From NCBI GenBank assembly GCA_002159075.1, contig LZRT01000101.1:1-60765 (forward strand): DNA of 60,765 nt, read 5' to 3'. The position numbers were made by a program, and so were the translations under genes. Position 1 is the stretch's first letter, and each line of letters begins with the position of its first letter. The notes beneath the pieces are model-generated. The model saw only the letters and a program-made list of their open reading frames with translations. It made no database searches and had not been told where the DNA came from. The stretch is from Bacillus thermozeamaize. GTDB taxonomy: Bacteria; Bacillota; Bacilli; ZCTH02-B2. This document shows positions 49,890 to 58,779 of the stretch, one piece after another.

Positions 49890-50972
49890 GTGTCTTTAGG
49901 ATTGGGTTTGTTCATGATGCCTTCGCATCCTCCGGAGCGGAGCCTGTATGATGCGACGCGTTGGAATCTGGACGTGATCCGGTGGGCCGATGAGCTGGGG
50001 TATCAGGAAGCGTGGATTGGCGAGCATTTTACATCTCCCTGGGAGCCGATTCCCTCTCCCGACTTGATCATCGCGCAGGCGCTGATGGAAACCAAGCGCA
50101 TCGTGCTGGCGCCTGGTGCGCATTTGCTGCCCTATCATCATCCGGTTGAACTGGCGCACCGGGTGGCGTATCTGGACCATTTGGCGCAAGGGAGACTGAT
50201 TTTCGGGATCGGGGCAGGAGGATTGCCGAGCGACTGGTTGTTGTACCATGTGGATGGCGTCGCCGGCGAACATCGCAAGATGACGGCGGAAGCGCTGGAG
50301 ATCATCCTCAAGCTGTGGACGGAAGAGGGGCCGTTTGAATTCAGGGGGAAATACTGGAGCATGAATAAAATCGGCGAGGTGCTCAACGGTGTGCTCAAGC
50401 CCCACATTTATCCCTATCAAAAACCGCATCCGCCGATTGGCATTGCGGGGCTCAGTCCCGGCTCAGAAACATTGAAATTGGCCGGTGAGCGTGGCTTCAT
50501 TCCGCTGAGCTTAGGTGCCAACAATGAGTATATTGCCTCCCATTGGAATTCCATTCAGGAAGGAGCGAAGCGTTCCGGCCGCACGCCAAACCGGCAAGAT
50601 TGGCGGATTGCCAGGGAAGTTTTTGTGGCGGAGACGGACGAGGAAGCGTGGGAGTGGTCCGTCGGTTCGATGATGGGCAGGCACACTCGGGAATATTGGC
50701 TGCCGTTATTCGGCCAGTTGGGGGGACTCACTTACTTCAAGCATGATCCGGACATGCTGGACGATGCCGTCACGCTGGAGTACATGGCGAAAACCAGCTG
50801 GCTGATCGGTTCTCCGGAAACCGTGGCCAGGAAACTGCAAAACCTCTATGACACGGTGGGCGGCTTCGGCACGCTCCTGATGGTGGTGTTTGATTACTCG
50901 GATGCGCCGGAAAAGTGGCGGAATTCTATGCGTCTGATGGTGAAGGAGGTGTTGCCGCGCCTGAAGGTGTAG
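49890..50972 (+). CDS. LLM class flavin-dependent oxidoreductase (luciferase-like)
   Basis: A 360-residue bacterial-luciferase-like TIM-barrel flavoenzyme. GYQEAWIGEHFTSPW (start region), APGAHLLPYHHPVELAHR and GRLIFGIGAGGLPSDW are characteristic of alkanal/alkane or limonene-type monooxygenases using FMNH2. The C-terminal IGSPETVARKLQNL motif supports the LLM assignment. GTG 49890 follows AAGGAGGAG. No flavin reductase lies adjacent. Substrate unknown. Confidence 0.88.
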   Translation: MSLGLGLFMMPSHPPERSLYDATRWNLDVIRWADELGYQEAWIGEHFTSPWEPIPSPDLIIAQALMETKRIVLAPGAHLLPYHHPVELAHRVAYLDHLAQGRLIFGIGAGGLPSDWLLYHVDGVAGEHRKMTAEALEIILKLWTEEGPFEFRGKYWSMNKIGEVLNGVLKPHIYPYQKPHPPIGIAGLSPGSETLKLAGERGFIPLSLGANNEYIASHWNSIQEGAKRSGRTPNRQDWRIAREVFVAETDEEAWEWSVGSMMGRHTREYWLPLFGQLGGLTYFKHDPDMLDDAVTLEYMAKTSWLIGSPETVARKLQNLYDTVGGFGTLLMVVFDYSDAPEKWRNSMRLMVKEVLPRLKV

Positions 50973-51033
50973 TGCAGGGGAGCGGAACAGCGCCGAAGGG
51001 TGAAAACAGGAAAAAGTGAAAAGGATAAATTGT

Positions 51034-51071
51034 AAAGACCATGCCCATTGGATGCATGGTCTTTGTTTGTG
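51034..51071 (+). terminator. Terminator of the LLM oxidoreductase gene
   Basis: AAAGACCATGC (51034-51044) and GCATGGTCTTT (51054-51064), 9-nt loop, followed by GTTTGT. Confidence 0.82.
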
Positions 51072-51162
51072 ATCATTATTTTGTTGATGATAAGGGGATT
51101 CTGATTTACGACAGGATGAACGAGCTGTCGTTCAAGTACTGATTTTTGACGGGAACAGTCTA

Positions 51163-51837
51163 TTATCGGATAACAATATACGGCCTCATCATCTCATAAT
51201 CCTCGTGCTCCAAGATATGACAGTGCCATACATACAACCCTGTATAAGGACCAAACCTCATGATAATTCGAGTTACCTGGTTAGGATTAGCTCTTACTGT
51301 ATCCTTCCATCCTCGTTCTTGTGGTTCGGGAGGTATCGCCGGACCCGTATAATGGATAATTCTCTCTTTCTTAAACTTTTCTACATCGAAATCTCTCCGG
51401 TCTAATATCTGAAAATCAATTAAGTGAAGATGAATAGGGTGTGTATCCGTAGTTAAGTTAATTAGATACCATATTTCGGTTGATCCCAGTTTTGGATTTT
51501 CTGTGATGGGGGCATCCCACTGTTTATTATCCAATAGCATGAATTCACGCCCGTACTTATCCATATTATCATTTAGTGTTAGATATCGTATCTTTGAAGC
51601 TGACTGTTCTTTTATTTTTGGAAAAGGCATCATATAAGCCGGAATAACACTCGTATCAACACTTGACAGTGGAAGAGTCACTCTAAACTGCATCACAGTA
51701 CCTGTATTTTCATCTGGCGGAACTCCGGTTGGAAAAGGAGCTGGGGCATCATTTGTCATGATAATATTCTTGCCCTCAAGATTGGTAAAATCAATGATCA
51801 CATCTGCTCGTTCATCTACGAATTTAGAGAGAATCAC
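51163..51837 (-). pseudogene. cotA: C-terminal fragment of a CotA-type spore-coat laccase
   Basis: 224 residues that align with about the last 170-220 residues of B. subtilis CotA: the last cupredoxin domain with THPIHLHL and YVWHCHILEHEDYEMMRP, which carry type-1, type-2 and type-3 copper ligands. The first two cupredoxin domains (about 300 residues) are missing, and no remnant is seen upstream. GTG 51837 is preceded by AAAGGAG at 9 nt, so the fragment could still be translated. The region is much AT-richer than its surroundings, which suggests a transferred and decayed gene. Confidence 0.8.
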
Positions 51838-51946
51838 ATTTTTCCACTCCTTTATAACCTGCTTGATAATAATTACCTTCTTACCAAAGGTTTATAAATA
51901 TTACCAGCCTTGCATGACAAATCAAATTCCAAGGAAACGACATCGA

Positions 51947-51966
51947 GATGTTGTCAAAACAACATC
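51947..51966. promoter_or_regulatory. Palindromic operator candidate upstream of the SPFH operon
   Basis: GATGTTGT-CAAA-ACAACATC is a perfect 8-bp-arm inverted repeat. A TATAAT at 51985-51990 follows and TTGTCA (51951-51956) lies inside it, so it probably overlaps the promoter. The regulator is unknown; the ribbon-helix-helix protein in the operon is a candidate. Confidence 0.55.
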
Positions 51967-52019
51967 GATATGATATCATATGAGTATAATTATCAAAAAA
52001 TAAATGGAGGATGAATGAG

Positions 52020-52862
52020 ATGGTTGAACGTCGTGCACCGGTGATGAATGGATTTTTGGGTGTTTTCTTGATCGCCGCGTTGATCGTGACAGGCGTGCTG
52101 TCCTTCTTGGCCGGACGGTTTATCCTGGGAGGTGTCCTTGTTCTGATTGGGGTGGTGGCCGTCACCGGCATTCTCATTGTGCAGCCCAATCAGGCGGTGG
52201 TTCTCACCTTTTTCGGAAAGTATCTGGGAAGCGTGCGCAAAAGCGGCCTCTGGCTGACGGTTCCTTTGGTGGCGCAGCGCCGGGTCTCCCTGCGGGTGCG
52301 GAATTTTAACAGCAATAAGCTGAAAGTCAACGATATCGAGGGGAATCCCATCGAGATTGCGGCCGTTGTCGTCTTCCGCGTGGTGGACTCGGCAAAGGCG
52401 GTGTTTGATGTGGATGATTACGAAGCGTTTGTGGAGATTCAGTCGGAGACAGCCTTGCGCCACATCGCCAGCATGTATCCGTATGACGCGTTTGACAGCG
52501 ACCGGCTCTCCTTGCGCGCCAATACGGAGGAGATTGCTACCGAGCTCAGCCAGAACCTGCAGGACCGCTTGGCTGTGGCAGGCGTTGAAGTGATGGAGGC
52601 CCGTCTGACCCACCTGGCCTACGCGACAGAGATTGCGGCCGCGATGCTGCAGCGGCAACAGGCAGCAGCCATCGTAGCAGCCCGGCAGAAAGTGGTGGAG
52701 GGAGCGGTTGGAATGGTACAGGAGGCGATTGAGCGGCTTCTGCAGGAGGGCGTGGTGGAACTGGATGAAGAGAAGAAAGCGACGATGATTAACAATTTGT
52801 TGGTAGCCATTGTTTCCGATCGGGCAGCTCAGCCTGTGATCAATACAGGGACGATCTATTAA
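52020..52862 (+). CDS. SPFH/Band 7 domain membrane protein
   Basis: A 280-residue stomatin/prohibitin-like protein: two N-terminal hydrophobic helices (residues about 10-55), the SPFH domain (from VQPNQAVVLTFFGKYLGSV), and a C-terminal coiled coil rich in Ala/Gln/Glu. Such proteins form membrane microdomain scaffolds. The ATG at 52011 abuts GGAGG; ATG 52020 has 9-nt spacing and is preferred. First gene of an operon with a small ribbon-helix-helix protein and a CPBP protease. Confidence 0.87.
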   Translation: MVERRAPVMNGFLGVFLIAALIVTGVLSFLAGRFILGGVLVLIGVVAVTGILIVQPNQAVVLTFFGKYLGSVRKSGLWLTVPLVAQRRVSLRVRNFNSNKLKVNDIEGNPIEIAAVVVFRVVDSAKAVFDVDDYEAFVEIQSETALRHIASMYPYDAFDSDRLSLRANTEEIATELSQNLQDRLAVAGVEVMEARLTHLAYATEIAAAMLQRQQAAAIVAARQKVVEGAVGMVQEAIERLLQEGVVELDEEKKATMINNLLVAIVSDRAAQPVINTGTIY

Positions 52863-52880
52863 ATGGTCGAGTGGGAGAGT

Positions 52881-53045
52881 ATGGGCAAGAAGAAGCAATT
52901 TCCCTTGCGGATCGATCCCCGTTTGTATGAGGCGTTGGAACGGTGGGCGGCCGATGAATTCCGAAGTGTCAATGCACATATTGAGTACCTTTTGAGGGAG
53001 GCGGTGAAGCGGGCCAATCGATGGAAGGATGAGAAGGAAGATTGA
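52881..53045 (+). CDS. Small Arc/HicB-like ribbon-helix-helix protein
   Basis: A 54-residue protein: [20 protein letters not shown] followed by [18 protein letters not shown] is the ribbon-helix-helix (Arc/MetJ) pattern, with a beta-strand then two helices. It could bind DNA as a dimer, for example the palindrome at 51947. ATG 52881 has GGGAGAG just upstream; ATG 52863 overlaps the SPFH stop region but has no RBS. No toxin gene is adjacent, so a toxin-antitoxin pair is not supported. Confidence 0.72.
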   Translation: MGKKKQFPLRIDPRLYEALERWAADEFRSVNAHIEYLLREAVKRANRWKDEKED

Positions 53046-53071
53046 ATCCACAGAGAGGGGACCGGAATTTG

Positions 53072-53713
53072 ATGTGGCCGGGAATCGTGATCAGTTCACT
53101 GATTCAACTGGCAGTACTCGCTGCCATTCCTTTTTTTTATCATTTGATCCGCCGAAAAAAATGGCAAGGGTTTCTCCATTATATCGGATGGTACCAGCCT
53201 ACCAAAAAAGCGATGTGGGCAGCAACGGCCATTGCCCTTTTGGTAGGCGGCATGTTTTTGGTGATGTTGGTGGCGGTTCCTTCCTTGAAGCAGGAGATGT
53301 TATCTCCGGACACCGCGACAGGAAAATTGATACAGAACTTGAACGTTCGTGGCTTTTCCGTCGATCTTTTTCTGTCGTTGGCGATCATCGCCTGGATTCA
53401 GACAGCATTGGCAGAGGAAATCTTCTTCCGCGGTTTTTTGGCAAAGGGTCTGATTCGCCGGTTCGGATTTTCGGTCGGGAATGTACTTCAGGCGCTGTTC
53501 TTCGGATTGTTGCACGGGGGTCTGCTGCTGGCGGTTTCGGGGCAATCTGTTGCCTCGTGGATGGTGCTTTTCATCGTGTTGATGCCTGCCGTCTGCGGGT
53601 GGCTCATCGGATGGAACAACGAAAAAGCGGGGGGCGGGAGCATCCTGCCGGGATGGTGGGCCCATGGTCTTGGCAATACGGCGGCCTATCTGATGTTCCT
53701 GTTCATGGTTTAA
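53072..53713 (+). CDS. CPBP family intramembrane metalloprotease
   Basis: A 213-residue Abi/CAAX-protease-like membrane protein with about six to seven helices. Motifs: EEIFFRGFL (glutamate pair), FFGLLHGG (His) and WWAHGLGN (His/Asn), the metal site of type II CAAX/Rce1-like proteases. Start is TTG 53069 or ATG 53072, after GAGGGG. It follows the ribbon-helix-helix gene by 26 nt in the SPFH operon. Substrate unknown; in some bacteria CPBP proteases process peptides or confer self-immunity. Confidence 0.85.
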   Translation: MWPGIVISSLIQLAVLAAIPFFYHLIRRKKWQGFLHYIGWYQPTKKAMWAATAIALLVGGMFLVMLVAVPSLKQEMLSPDTATGKLIQNLNVRGFSVDLFLSLAIIAWIQTALAEEIFFRGFLAKGLIRRFGFSVGNVLQALFFGLLHGGLLLAVSGQSVASWMVLFIVLMPAVCGWLIGWNNEKAGGGSILPGWWAHGLGNTAAYLMFLFMV

Positions 53714-53759
53714 GGCTCGTGGATGGCAGGCGAATGGGGGCGGGTTATGCGCGGTTGAA

Positions 53760-54230
53760 ATGCTGGAGGAAGAACCGCAGGAAAATGCGGTGTTTTCGTT
53801 TGCGGCTCATGTTGATGATGTGCCCATTTACATGGGGAATCTTGCTGTCGGGGTGAATCGTGCCAGTGGACAGATCATCTCATACATGGGCTTGGAAGAT
53901 CATCCATCCGTTTTTATTTCTGTGCCTCGTCAACCGGCCGTTTCATTCCAAAAAGCATTGGAACGTTATGCGGCAGAACTGGAGATACGACTGGAATGGT
54001 TTTATCAGTACAAGGGCGAGCGGGATGCGGAGAATCAGGCGGAAACGGCAGACAACAGCCCGGCGCCTCACAAACAACCGTCAGGCGTTTGTGGAGAAAC
54101 ATCGGAAATTCATCACCGGGATAAAGGCATCCGGTACACCTTGATCTATCGGCCGCATTTTCCAAATGGGGAGATCCGGTTTATCGATGCAATGACCGGC
54201 GAGCCGATTCGGGAACGGAACAAGAGATGA
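53760..54230 (+). CDS. YcdB/YcdC (PepSY-like) domain protein, probably partial
   Basis: A 156-residue open frame whose content resembles one YcdB/YcdC repeat: DDVPIYMGNLAVGVNRASGQ, then IISY, a Ser-rich stretch, and YTLIYRPHFPNGEIRFIDAM near the end. These repeats usually occur in long exported proteins with a signal peptide; here there is no signal, and no good RBS before ATG 53760. It is probably a fragment left from a longer gene. It trails the CPBP gene by 46 nt. Confidence 0.5.
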   Translation: MLEEEPQENAVFSFAAHVDDVPIYMGNLAVGVNRASGQIISYMGLEDHPSVFISVPRQPAVSFQKALERYAAELEIRLEWFYQYKGERDAENQAETADNSPAPHKQPSGVCGETSEIHHRDKGIRYTLIYRPHFPNGEIRFIDAMTGEPIRERNKR

Positions 54231-54370
54231 TCGTCGGCTTTTATTCTGGTTCCGTTTATTTTATTATTTACAATGAGCCTGGAAGTGCTTCATGTCTTGT
54301 CGGCGCGCACACGTGCGGTTAGCAGGCTTTCGATTGATCAACGACTTTGCATAGACTGGGTGAACGTTCG

Positions 54371-54457
54371 ATGTACAATCGAAGAATGCTGTGGATCTTG
54401 TTGATCCCGATCCTGTTCTTGCTGGTTTTTGTCATTTCATTTGTCTTGCGCACGTAA
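54371..54457 (+). CDS. Possible 28-aa single-span membrane peptide
   Basis: ATG 54371 to TAA 54455-54457 encodes 28 residues, starting MYNRRMLWILLIPILFLLVF and ending ISFVLRT: one transmembrane helix with basic N-terminus. GGGTG lies 7 nt upstream, a weak RBS. The codons are clean and the helix is typical of small membrane proteins, but the evidence is modest. The rest of 54231-54520 contains nothing else I can name. Confidence 0.4.
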   Translation: MYNRRMLWILLIPILFLLVFVISFVLRT

Positions 54458-54520
54458 TGCTCCTTATACACGTAATAGCTCCTGATAGGATGATGAAAAG
54501 AATCAAGGAGTGGAAAAAGG

Positions 54521-55804
54521 GTGTCGGAAAAAATTCTCGTCATTGGGGGAGGGCTGGCCGGCCTGAGCGCGGCCGCCCGCTTGGCGCATCACGGCTATTT
54601 GGTCACGTTGATTGAGAAAGCGCCGAAGCTGGGCGGGCGGGCCATCACCATTCCGATCAAGGGGTTTTATTTCAATTTTGGTGCCCACGCCATCTACGGG
54701 CGGGATCATTCCGTCTTGAAAAAGTATGAACATGAACTGGGGCTCAAAGTGGATTGGAAAGATTTTTCCGCGAAAAAAGCCCACTACGATCTGGGATCGT
54801 TTACCACGCCGATGCCGGCGACACTGGAAGGACTGTTCAAGACGCAAATTCTTGACCGTGAGAACAAGCTTCGCTTCGCCTATGAGGTCATCAAAACGTT
54901 GACCGCCATCGAACGGGGAGAGGAAGGCGTCCCCATCGGTGAGTACCTGCAGCAGAAAGAAACCGATGAGGTCCGTGATTTGCTGCTGACGCTGGCCTCG
55001 TCCAACTTTTTCACGAACGAGCCGGAAAAAATCCCGTCAACCCTTTTTTTCCGTTACTACAAACGGCTGTTCAGCACGCGCAAGCCGGTGGCCTATATCG
55101 GCGGCGGCTGGCAATCCATCGTGGATGGACTGGAAGCGATCCTCAAGCGTCACGGCGGAGAAGTGATTCACAAGGAACATATCAAGGCGGTCGCGTTTGA
55201 AGGCCGTAAGCTGACCGCCGCGCTGGGCAAAGAAAGCCGTTATGAGGCAGACCGGTTTATCTTTTGCGTTCCGCCGAAGGAGCTGTCCGTAATTTTCCGC
55301 GATACTCCCTGGAGCCCCCTGATTGAGGAATATAACCGCTACGTCCCCAATCAGGTGGTGGTCTACGACGTGGGGTTGCGCCAGCGGATCAAGAGCCCGT
55401 ATACGTATATCTATCATAAGGCAGAGCGCGTGTTTGTCACCGATATTTCCTATTATGATCCGACCTGCATCCCGGAGGGCGGGCAGTTGATGCAGGCGAT
55501 CGCTTATTTGGATCAGGATGAGATAGCGCAAAACGTGGCCGATGAAAAAATTGCCATCATCGAGCAGGTGTACGACAAGCACTTTCCCGGCTGGCGGGAT
55601 CAATTGGTGGCCAAACGGGTCTCCAAGCGCGCCACGGTTCAGGAAATCAAATGCATCGATGATCAGCGCCTGATGCCGGTGAAGTTCCACAGCATCCAGA
55701 ACGCCTATTTTGCGGGGGACTGGTGTGAAGGCGAAGGGCAGCTGTCGGAGCTTTCTTTCAGTTCGGCGTACCACGTAACGGAGAAAATTATTAGAGGGGT
55801 GTGA
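54521..55804 (+). CDS. FAD-dependent amine oxidase / phytoene desaturase-like oxidoreductase
   Basis: A 427-residue flavoprotein of the CrtI/MAO superfamily. The dinucleotide motif ILVIGGGLAGLSAAARL is at the N-terminus, followed by LIEKAPKLGGRA. The C-terminal FAGDWCEGEGQLSEL is the second FAD contact. It could desaturate or isomerise a polyprenyl or terpenoid substrate, but no crt or squalene gene is adjacent, so the substrate is open. GTG 54521 follows AAGGAG. The next gene, a hotdog thioesterase, is 121 nt away. Confidence 0.85.
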   Translation: MSEKILVIGGGLAGLSAAARLAHHGYLVTLIEKAPKLGGRAITIPIKGFYFNFGAHAIYGRDHSVLKKYEHELGLKVDWKDFSAKKAHYDLGSFTTPMPATLEGLFKTQILDRENKLRFAYEVIKTLTAIERGEEGVPIGEYLQQKETDEVRDLLLTLASSNFFTNEPEKIPSTLFFRYYKRLFSTRKPVAYIGGGWQSIVDGLEAILKRHGGEVIHKEHIKAVAFEGRKLTAALGKESRYEADRFIFCVPPKELSVIFRDTPWSPLIEEYNRYVPNQVVVYDVGLRQRIKSPYTYIYHKAERVFVTDISYYDPTCIPEGGQLMQAIAYLDQDEIAQNVADEKIAIIEQVYDKHFPGWRDQLVAKRVSKRATVQEIKCIDDQRLMPVKFHSIQNAYFAGDWCEGEGQLSELSFSSAYHVTEKIIRGV

Positions 55805-55925
55805 GGTGATTGCCTCCCCCCTTTTCTTTTTCGAGAGACGAAAGTGTTAAAATAATGTTTACTGATTAGAATGAATATGTTAATTTTAAAATACGGACCA
55901 ATTCACAGAATGGGGAAATGCGGCA

Positions 55926-56399
55926 ATGATTGACGAAACCTGTGTTGTCTCGGAAGAAGTGCTTACCCGGTATGGCGCGGACAAAAAAACGTTCGTCGAG
56001 CAGATGCGCGCCCGCATAAAGGACACCATCATCGGACTGCTGGATATTCAATTTGTTGAACTGTCTTCCGATCGCGTCGTGATGAAGATGCCCGTCGGCC
56101 CCAAAACCTGGCAGCCTGCAGGAATCCTGCATGGAGGGGCGTCGGTTGTGCTGGCGGAAACGGCGGCCTCGATTGCCACGGTCATCAACCTCGATCAGGA
56201 AAAGTTTACGGGCGTTGGCATGGAGATCAACGCCAATCATATCCGCAGCAAAAGGGACGGCGTTGTCACGGCTGTTGCCACGCCGTTACATAAGGGAAGG
56301 ACGACGATGGTGTGGGATATCAAGATAACGGATGAAGAGGGGAAACTGGTTTGCGTTTCCCGATGCACCATGGCCGTTGTCCCGAGAAGTCGTGCCTAG
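55926..56399 (+). CDS. Hotdog-fold thioesterase, DHNA-CoA thioesterase (MenI/YuxO)-like
   Basis: A 157-residue PaaI-superfamily thioesterase. The active-site motif AGILHGGASVVLAETAAS has a Glu in the position used by YuxO/MenI and EntH enzymes, which supports a 1,4-dihydroxy-2-naphthoyl-CoA or similar aryl-CoA substrate; there is no men gene in the window to confirm it. An N-terminal extension of about 20 residues precedes the fold. ATG 55926 has GGGGAAATGCGG upstream. Likely monocistronic. Confidence 0.82.
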   Translation: MIDETCVVSEEVLTRYGADKKTFVEQMRARIKDTIIGLLDIQFVELSSDRVVMKMPVGPKTWQPAGILHGGASVVLAETAASIATVINLDQEKFTGVGMEINANHIRSKRDGVVTAVATPLHKGRTTMVWDIKITDEEGKLVCVSRCTMAVVPRSRA

Positions 56400-56451
56400 A
56401 GCGGTGTCGCGGAGTACCGGCTGTCCGGTTGCGGCCAGGCTAGAGAGATAA

Positions 56452-57864
56452 GTGGTGAAGGCGATGGAAACGAATTCCTTTCGGGCAGGATTGGTCATCC
56501 CCCTGTGGGGAGTGATGGTTTGGGTCGTACTGATGAACACGTCGATGTTCAACATCGTCCTGCCGAGCGTGATTGCCGACCTGCAGGTGACACCCGTGAT
56601 CGGATCGTGGATCATTACCGGGTATTCGGTGGTGCTGGCTGTTGCGACGATTACATACAGCCGTCTTGCTGACTTTATCCCGATCCGTCGCCTGCTCGTG
56701 TTCGGGATGTCCTTGTTCGGCCTTGCTTCCATCATCGGCTATTTTGCCCATCATTTTTCCATCCTGCTTCTGGCCCGCTTGCTGCAGGCGGCAGGTGCCG
56801 GCGCTTCCCAGGCCCTGGGTATGGTCGTGGCCGCCAGGTATATACCGCTGGCCCGGCGGGGCAGGGCCATGTCCTGGATTGCCATCGGGGCCTCGATGGC
56901 CTTTTGCCTGGGTCCAGTGATTGGCGGCGTGCTGGCGCAGTATGCCGGCTGGAATTACCTTTTTGTCGTGAGCAGTATCGTCCTGTTGCTTCTGCCTTTC
57001 TTTTACAAGCATCTTCCCCCTGAACAGCCGCAGAAGATCCGGTTCGATGTCTGGGGCGCTCTGCTGATGGCGACCGGCACTTCAGGGTTGCTCCTGTTTC
57101 TGACCACACTGGCTGAAACCGTCTATTCCTACGGGTTTCTCCTGCTCAGCAGCCTGGCCTATTTTCTGTTCTGGCGGCATATCCAGGTGGTGAACACGCC
57201 TTTCCTGCAGCCGGCTCTGTTCCGAAACAGAAATTATTTGAAAATTGTGTTTATGGCCTTTACCAATTTTGCGACACATTTTTCGACGCTTTTTTGCCTG
57301 CCGATTCTCCTGGCTGCCCTGTTCGGCAAGGAGCCTGGCGCCATCGGCTTGATCATCTTTCCTGGCGCCCTGATTGCGGCCGTTGCCGCGATTTTGGTTG
57401 GCCGATTTATTGACCGGTTTGGCACGGTCCCGATCCTTGTGGCCGCACATGGCTTGCTGTTTGTTTCGATGCACTGCTTCGCCTGGGTGTCCGGAATCGA
57501 TCCGCTATACAGCATGCTGGCCTATGTCCCGTTGGGTCTGGGCTTTTTTTCCATGACGTCCGGCCTTTCCAACGAACTGACGCGCATGCTGCCGGGGGCG
57601 CAGGTGGGTGCCGGACTGGGCATGATGCAGATGACACAGTTTTTCGGCGGCGCGTTTGGCGTGACGATGTCCGGGTTTCTCATCTCCTTGCAGCAATCCC
57701 TGCCGCCAAAGCAGATATATCAGAACATCTTTCTCTGTTTTTCTGGGCTGGTCTTATGTTCCGGGACGCTTTTGGGAATGTACTTGCGCAGCAAAAGAAA
57801 GAGTTCCGTGGACACTTCAGGCACTGATATGAGTGTTTCAGGTACCGGTATGGCCGATGAATGA
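56452..57864 (+). CDS. MFS transporter, DHA2-like
   Basis: A 470-residue major facilitator with about 14 helices and the DHA2 pattern: LMNTSMFNIVLPSVIADLQV in helix 1, IPIRRLLVFGMSLFG and GPVIGGVLAQYAGW later. The C-terminal tail has short SGTDMS/SGTGM repeats. The start is uncertain: GTG 56452, GTG 56455 or ATG 56464. It lies 52 nt after the thioesterase gene and may share its transcript. Exported compound unknown. Confidence 0.85.
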   Translation: MVKAMETNSFRAGLVIPLWGVMVWVVLMNTSMFNIVLPSVIADLQVTPVIGSWIITGYSVVLAVATITYSRLADFIPIRRLLVFGMSLFGLASIIGYFAHHFSILLLARLLQAAGAGASQALGMVVAARYIPLARRGRAMSWIAIGASMAFCLGPVIGGVLAQYAGWNYLFVVSSIVLLLLPFFYKHLPPEQPQKIRFDVWGALLMATGTSGLLLFLTTLAETVYSYGFLLLSSLAYFLFWRHIQVVNTPFLQPALFRNRNYLKIVFMAFTNFATHFSTLFCLPILLAALFGKEPGAIGLIIFPGALIAAVAAILVGRFIDRFGTVPILVAAHGLLFVSMHCFAWVSGIDPLYSMLAYVPLGLGFFSMTSGLSNELTRMLPGAQVGAGLGMMQMTQFFGGAFGVTMSGFLISLQQSLPPKQIYQNIFLCFSGLVLCSGTLLGMYLRSKRKSSVDTSGTDMSVSGTGMADE

Positions 57865-57888
57865 CATGTTTCCACTTCTGGTAGCGGA

Positions 57889-58137
57889 TTAACGCATGAA
57901 AAGGAGTCCCAGAGACAGCAGCCAAATTCCCGCGGGCGGCAGAGACTGGATGAGAGCCAGCCGGGCGTAAGTGAGTCTGGTTGTGGCCAGCGGATTTTTG
58001 GCTGGCGTGAAAAAGCAGCGGGCCAGCCGTTCCATGAACGTGGGGCGGATGGGAAAGTCGGGTACTGTTACCTCGTATTGATCCAGTTTCTCTTGCAAGG
58101 GTTTGGAAAACCACTTCTCCGACTGCTTATCCTTCAT
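57889..58137 (-). CDS. Small membrane protein, candidate anti-sigma factor
   Basis: An 82-residue protein with a charged cytoplasmic part of about 55 residues and one C-terminal helix (ALIQSLPPAGIWLLSLGLLF). Its ATG directly follows the sigma-factor stop codon (0-nt gap, TAGATG), with GGAGGTGG inside the sigma gene, so the two are tightly coupled. In B. subtilis the ECF factor SigY is controlled by the small membrane proteins YxlC and YxlD encoded just after it; this gene is in the same place and is the likely anti-sigma. No sequence family is recognised. Confidence 0.7.
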   Translation of the reverse strand: MKDKQSEKWFSKPLQEKLDQYEVTVPDFPIRPTFMERLARCFFTPAKNPLATTRLTYARLALIQSLPPAGIWLLSLGLLFMR

Positions 58138-58779
58138 CTATTCCACCTCCAACATCGCTTTGAGTTGCCGGATAGCGTAATGCAGACGCGACTTGGCTGT
58201 ACCTAACGGAATGTTCAGGACCTTTGCCGTTTCCTGCAAAGACAAGTCATGGTAGTAAACCAGGAGAATGACCGCCCGCTTGTCCTCAGAAAGCTGTTTC
58301 AAGGCTTCCCGGATGCTGATTTTTTCAGTCAGCTGTTCTTCCTGCGCCGGACGGGACGGTGAGGTGAACAGGAACGGCAGGAATTTGCGCAACCGGCCTT
58401 CCCTTTTCAGTCTCTCTACCATTCGATGGTAAGCGACTTGGAACAGATAGGTTTTGAAGGATGCTTTTGCCGGGTTGTAGGAATGCCGGTATTGCTGAAT
58501 CCGAAGGAAGGCATCCTGGACCACATCGATACTCAGCTGCTCGTTTTCCGTATAGCGGTAGACAAACCGGTAGCACTCCTCCCGGTAAGCTTGGTAGAGA
58601 ACGGCCAGTGCCTCGTTGTCTCCCGACAAAAAGGCTTCCAACGCCGGTTCGATTTGCGGGTCGCTCTGCAAATCGCTGGATGGGCGTGGTGAAGTTTCGT
58701 CTTCGTTTTGACTCGTACGGCGGGTTGGCAGGTTATCTTTTGCGGGGTCATTGGGTGTCGGCAGATTATTGGATGTCAT
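58138..58779 (-). CDS. ECF-type RNA polymerase sigma factor
   Basis: A 213-residue ECF sigma factor. Region 2 runs from ALAVLYQAYREECYRFVYRY to about SFKTYLFQVAYHRMVE, region 4 from IREALKQLSEDKRAVILLVY to LNIPLGTAKSRLHYAIRQL. A Ser/Pro/Asp-rich N-terminal extension of about 45 residues is unusual for ECF factors. Start ATG 58779 overlaps the end of the upstream membrane-protein gene by 14 nt. Operon: membrane protein, sigma, small membrane protein. Confidence 0.88.
   Translation of the reverse strand: MTSNNLPTPNDPAKDNLPTRRTSQNEDETSPRPSSDLQSDPQIEPALEAFLSGDNEALAVLYQAYREECYRFVYRYTENEQLSIDVVQDAFLRIQQYRHSYNPAKASFKTYLFQVAYHRMVERLKREGRLRKFLPFLFTSPSRPAQEEQLTEKISIREALKQLSEDKRAVILLVYYHDLSLQETAKVLNIPLGTAKSRLHYAIRQLKAMLEVE

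Noticed and set aside
52881-53045. Antitoxin of a toxin-antitoxin pair
   Set aside because: No toxin-like gene overlaps or adjoins; the flanking genes are an SPFH protein and a protease.
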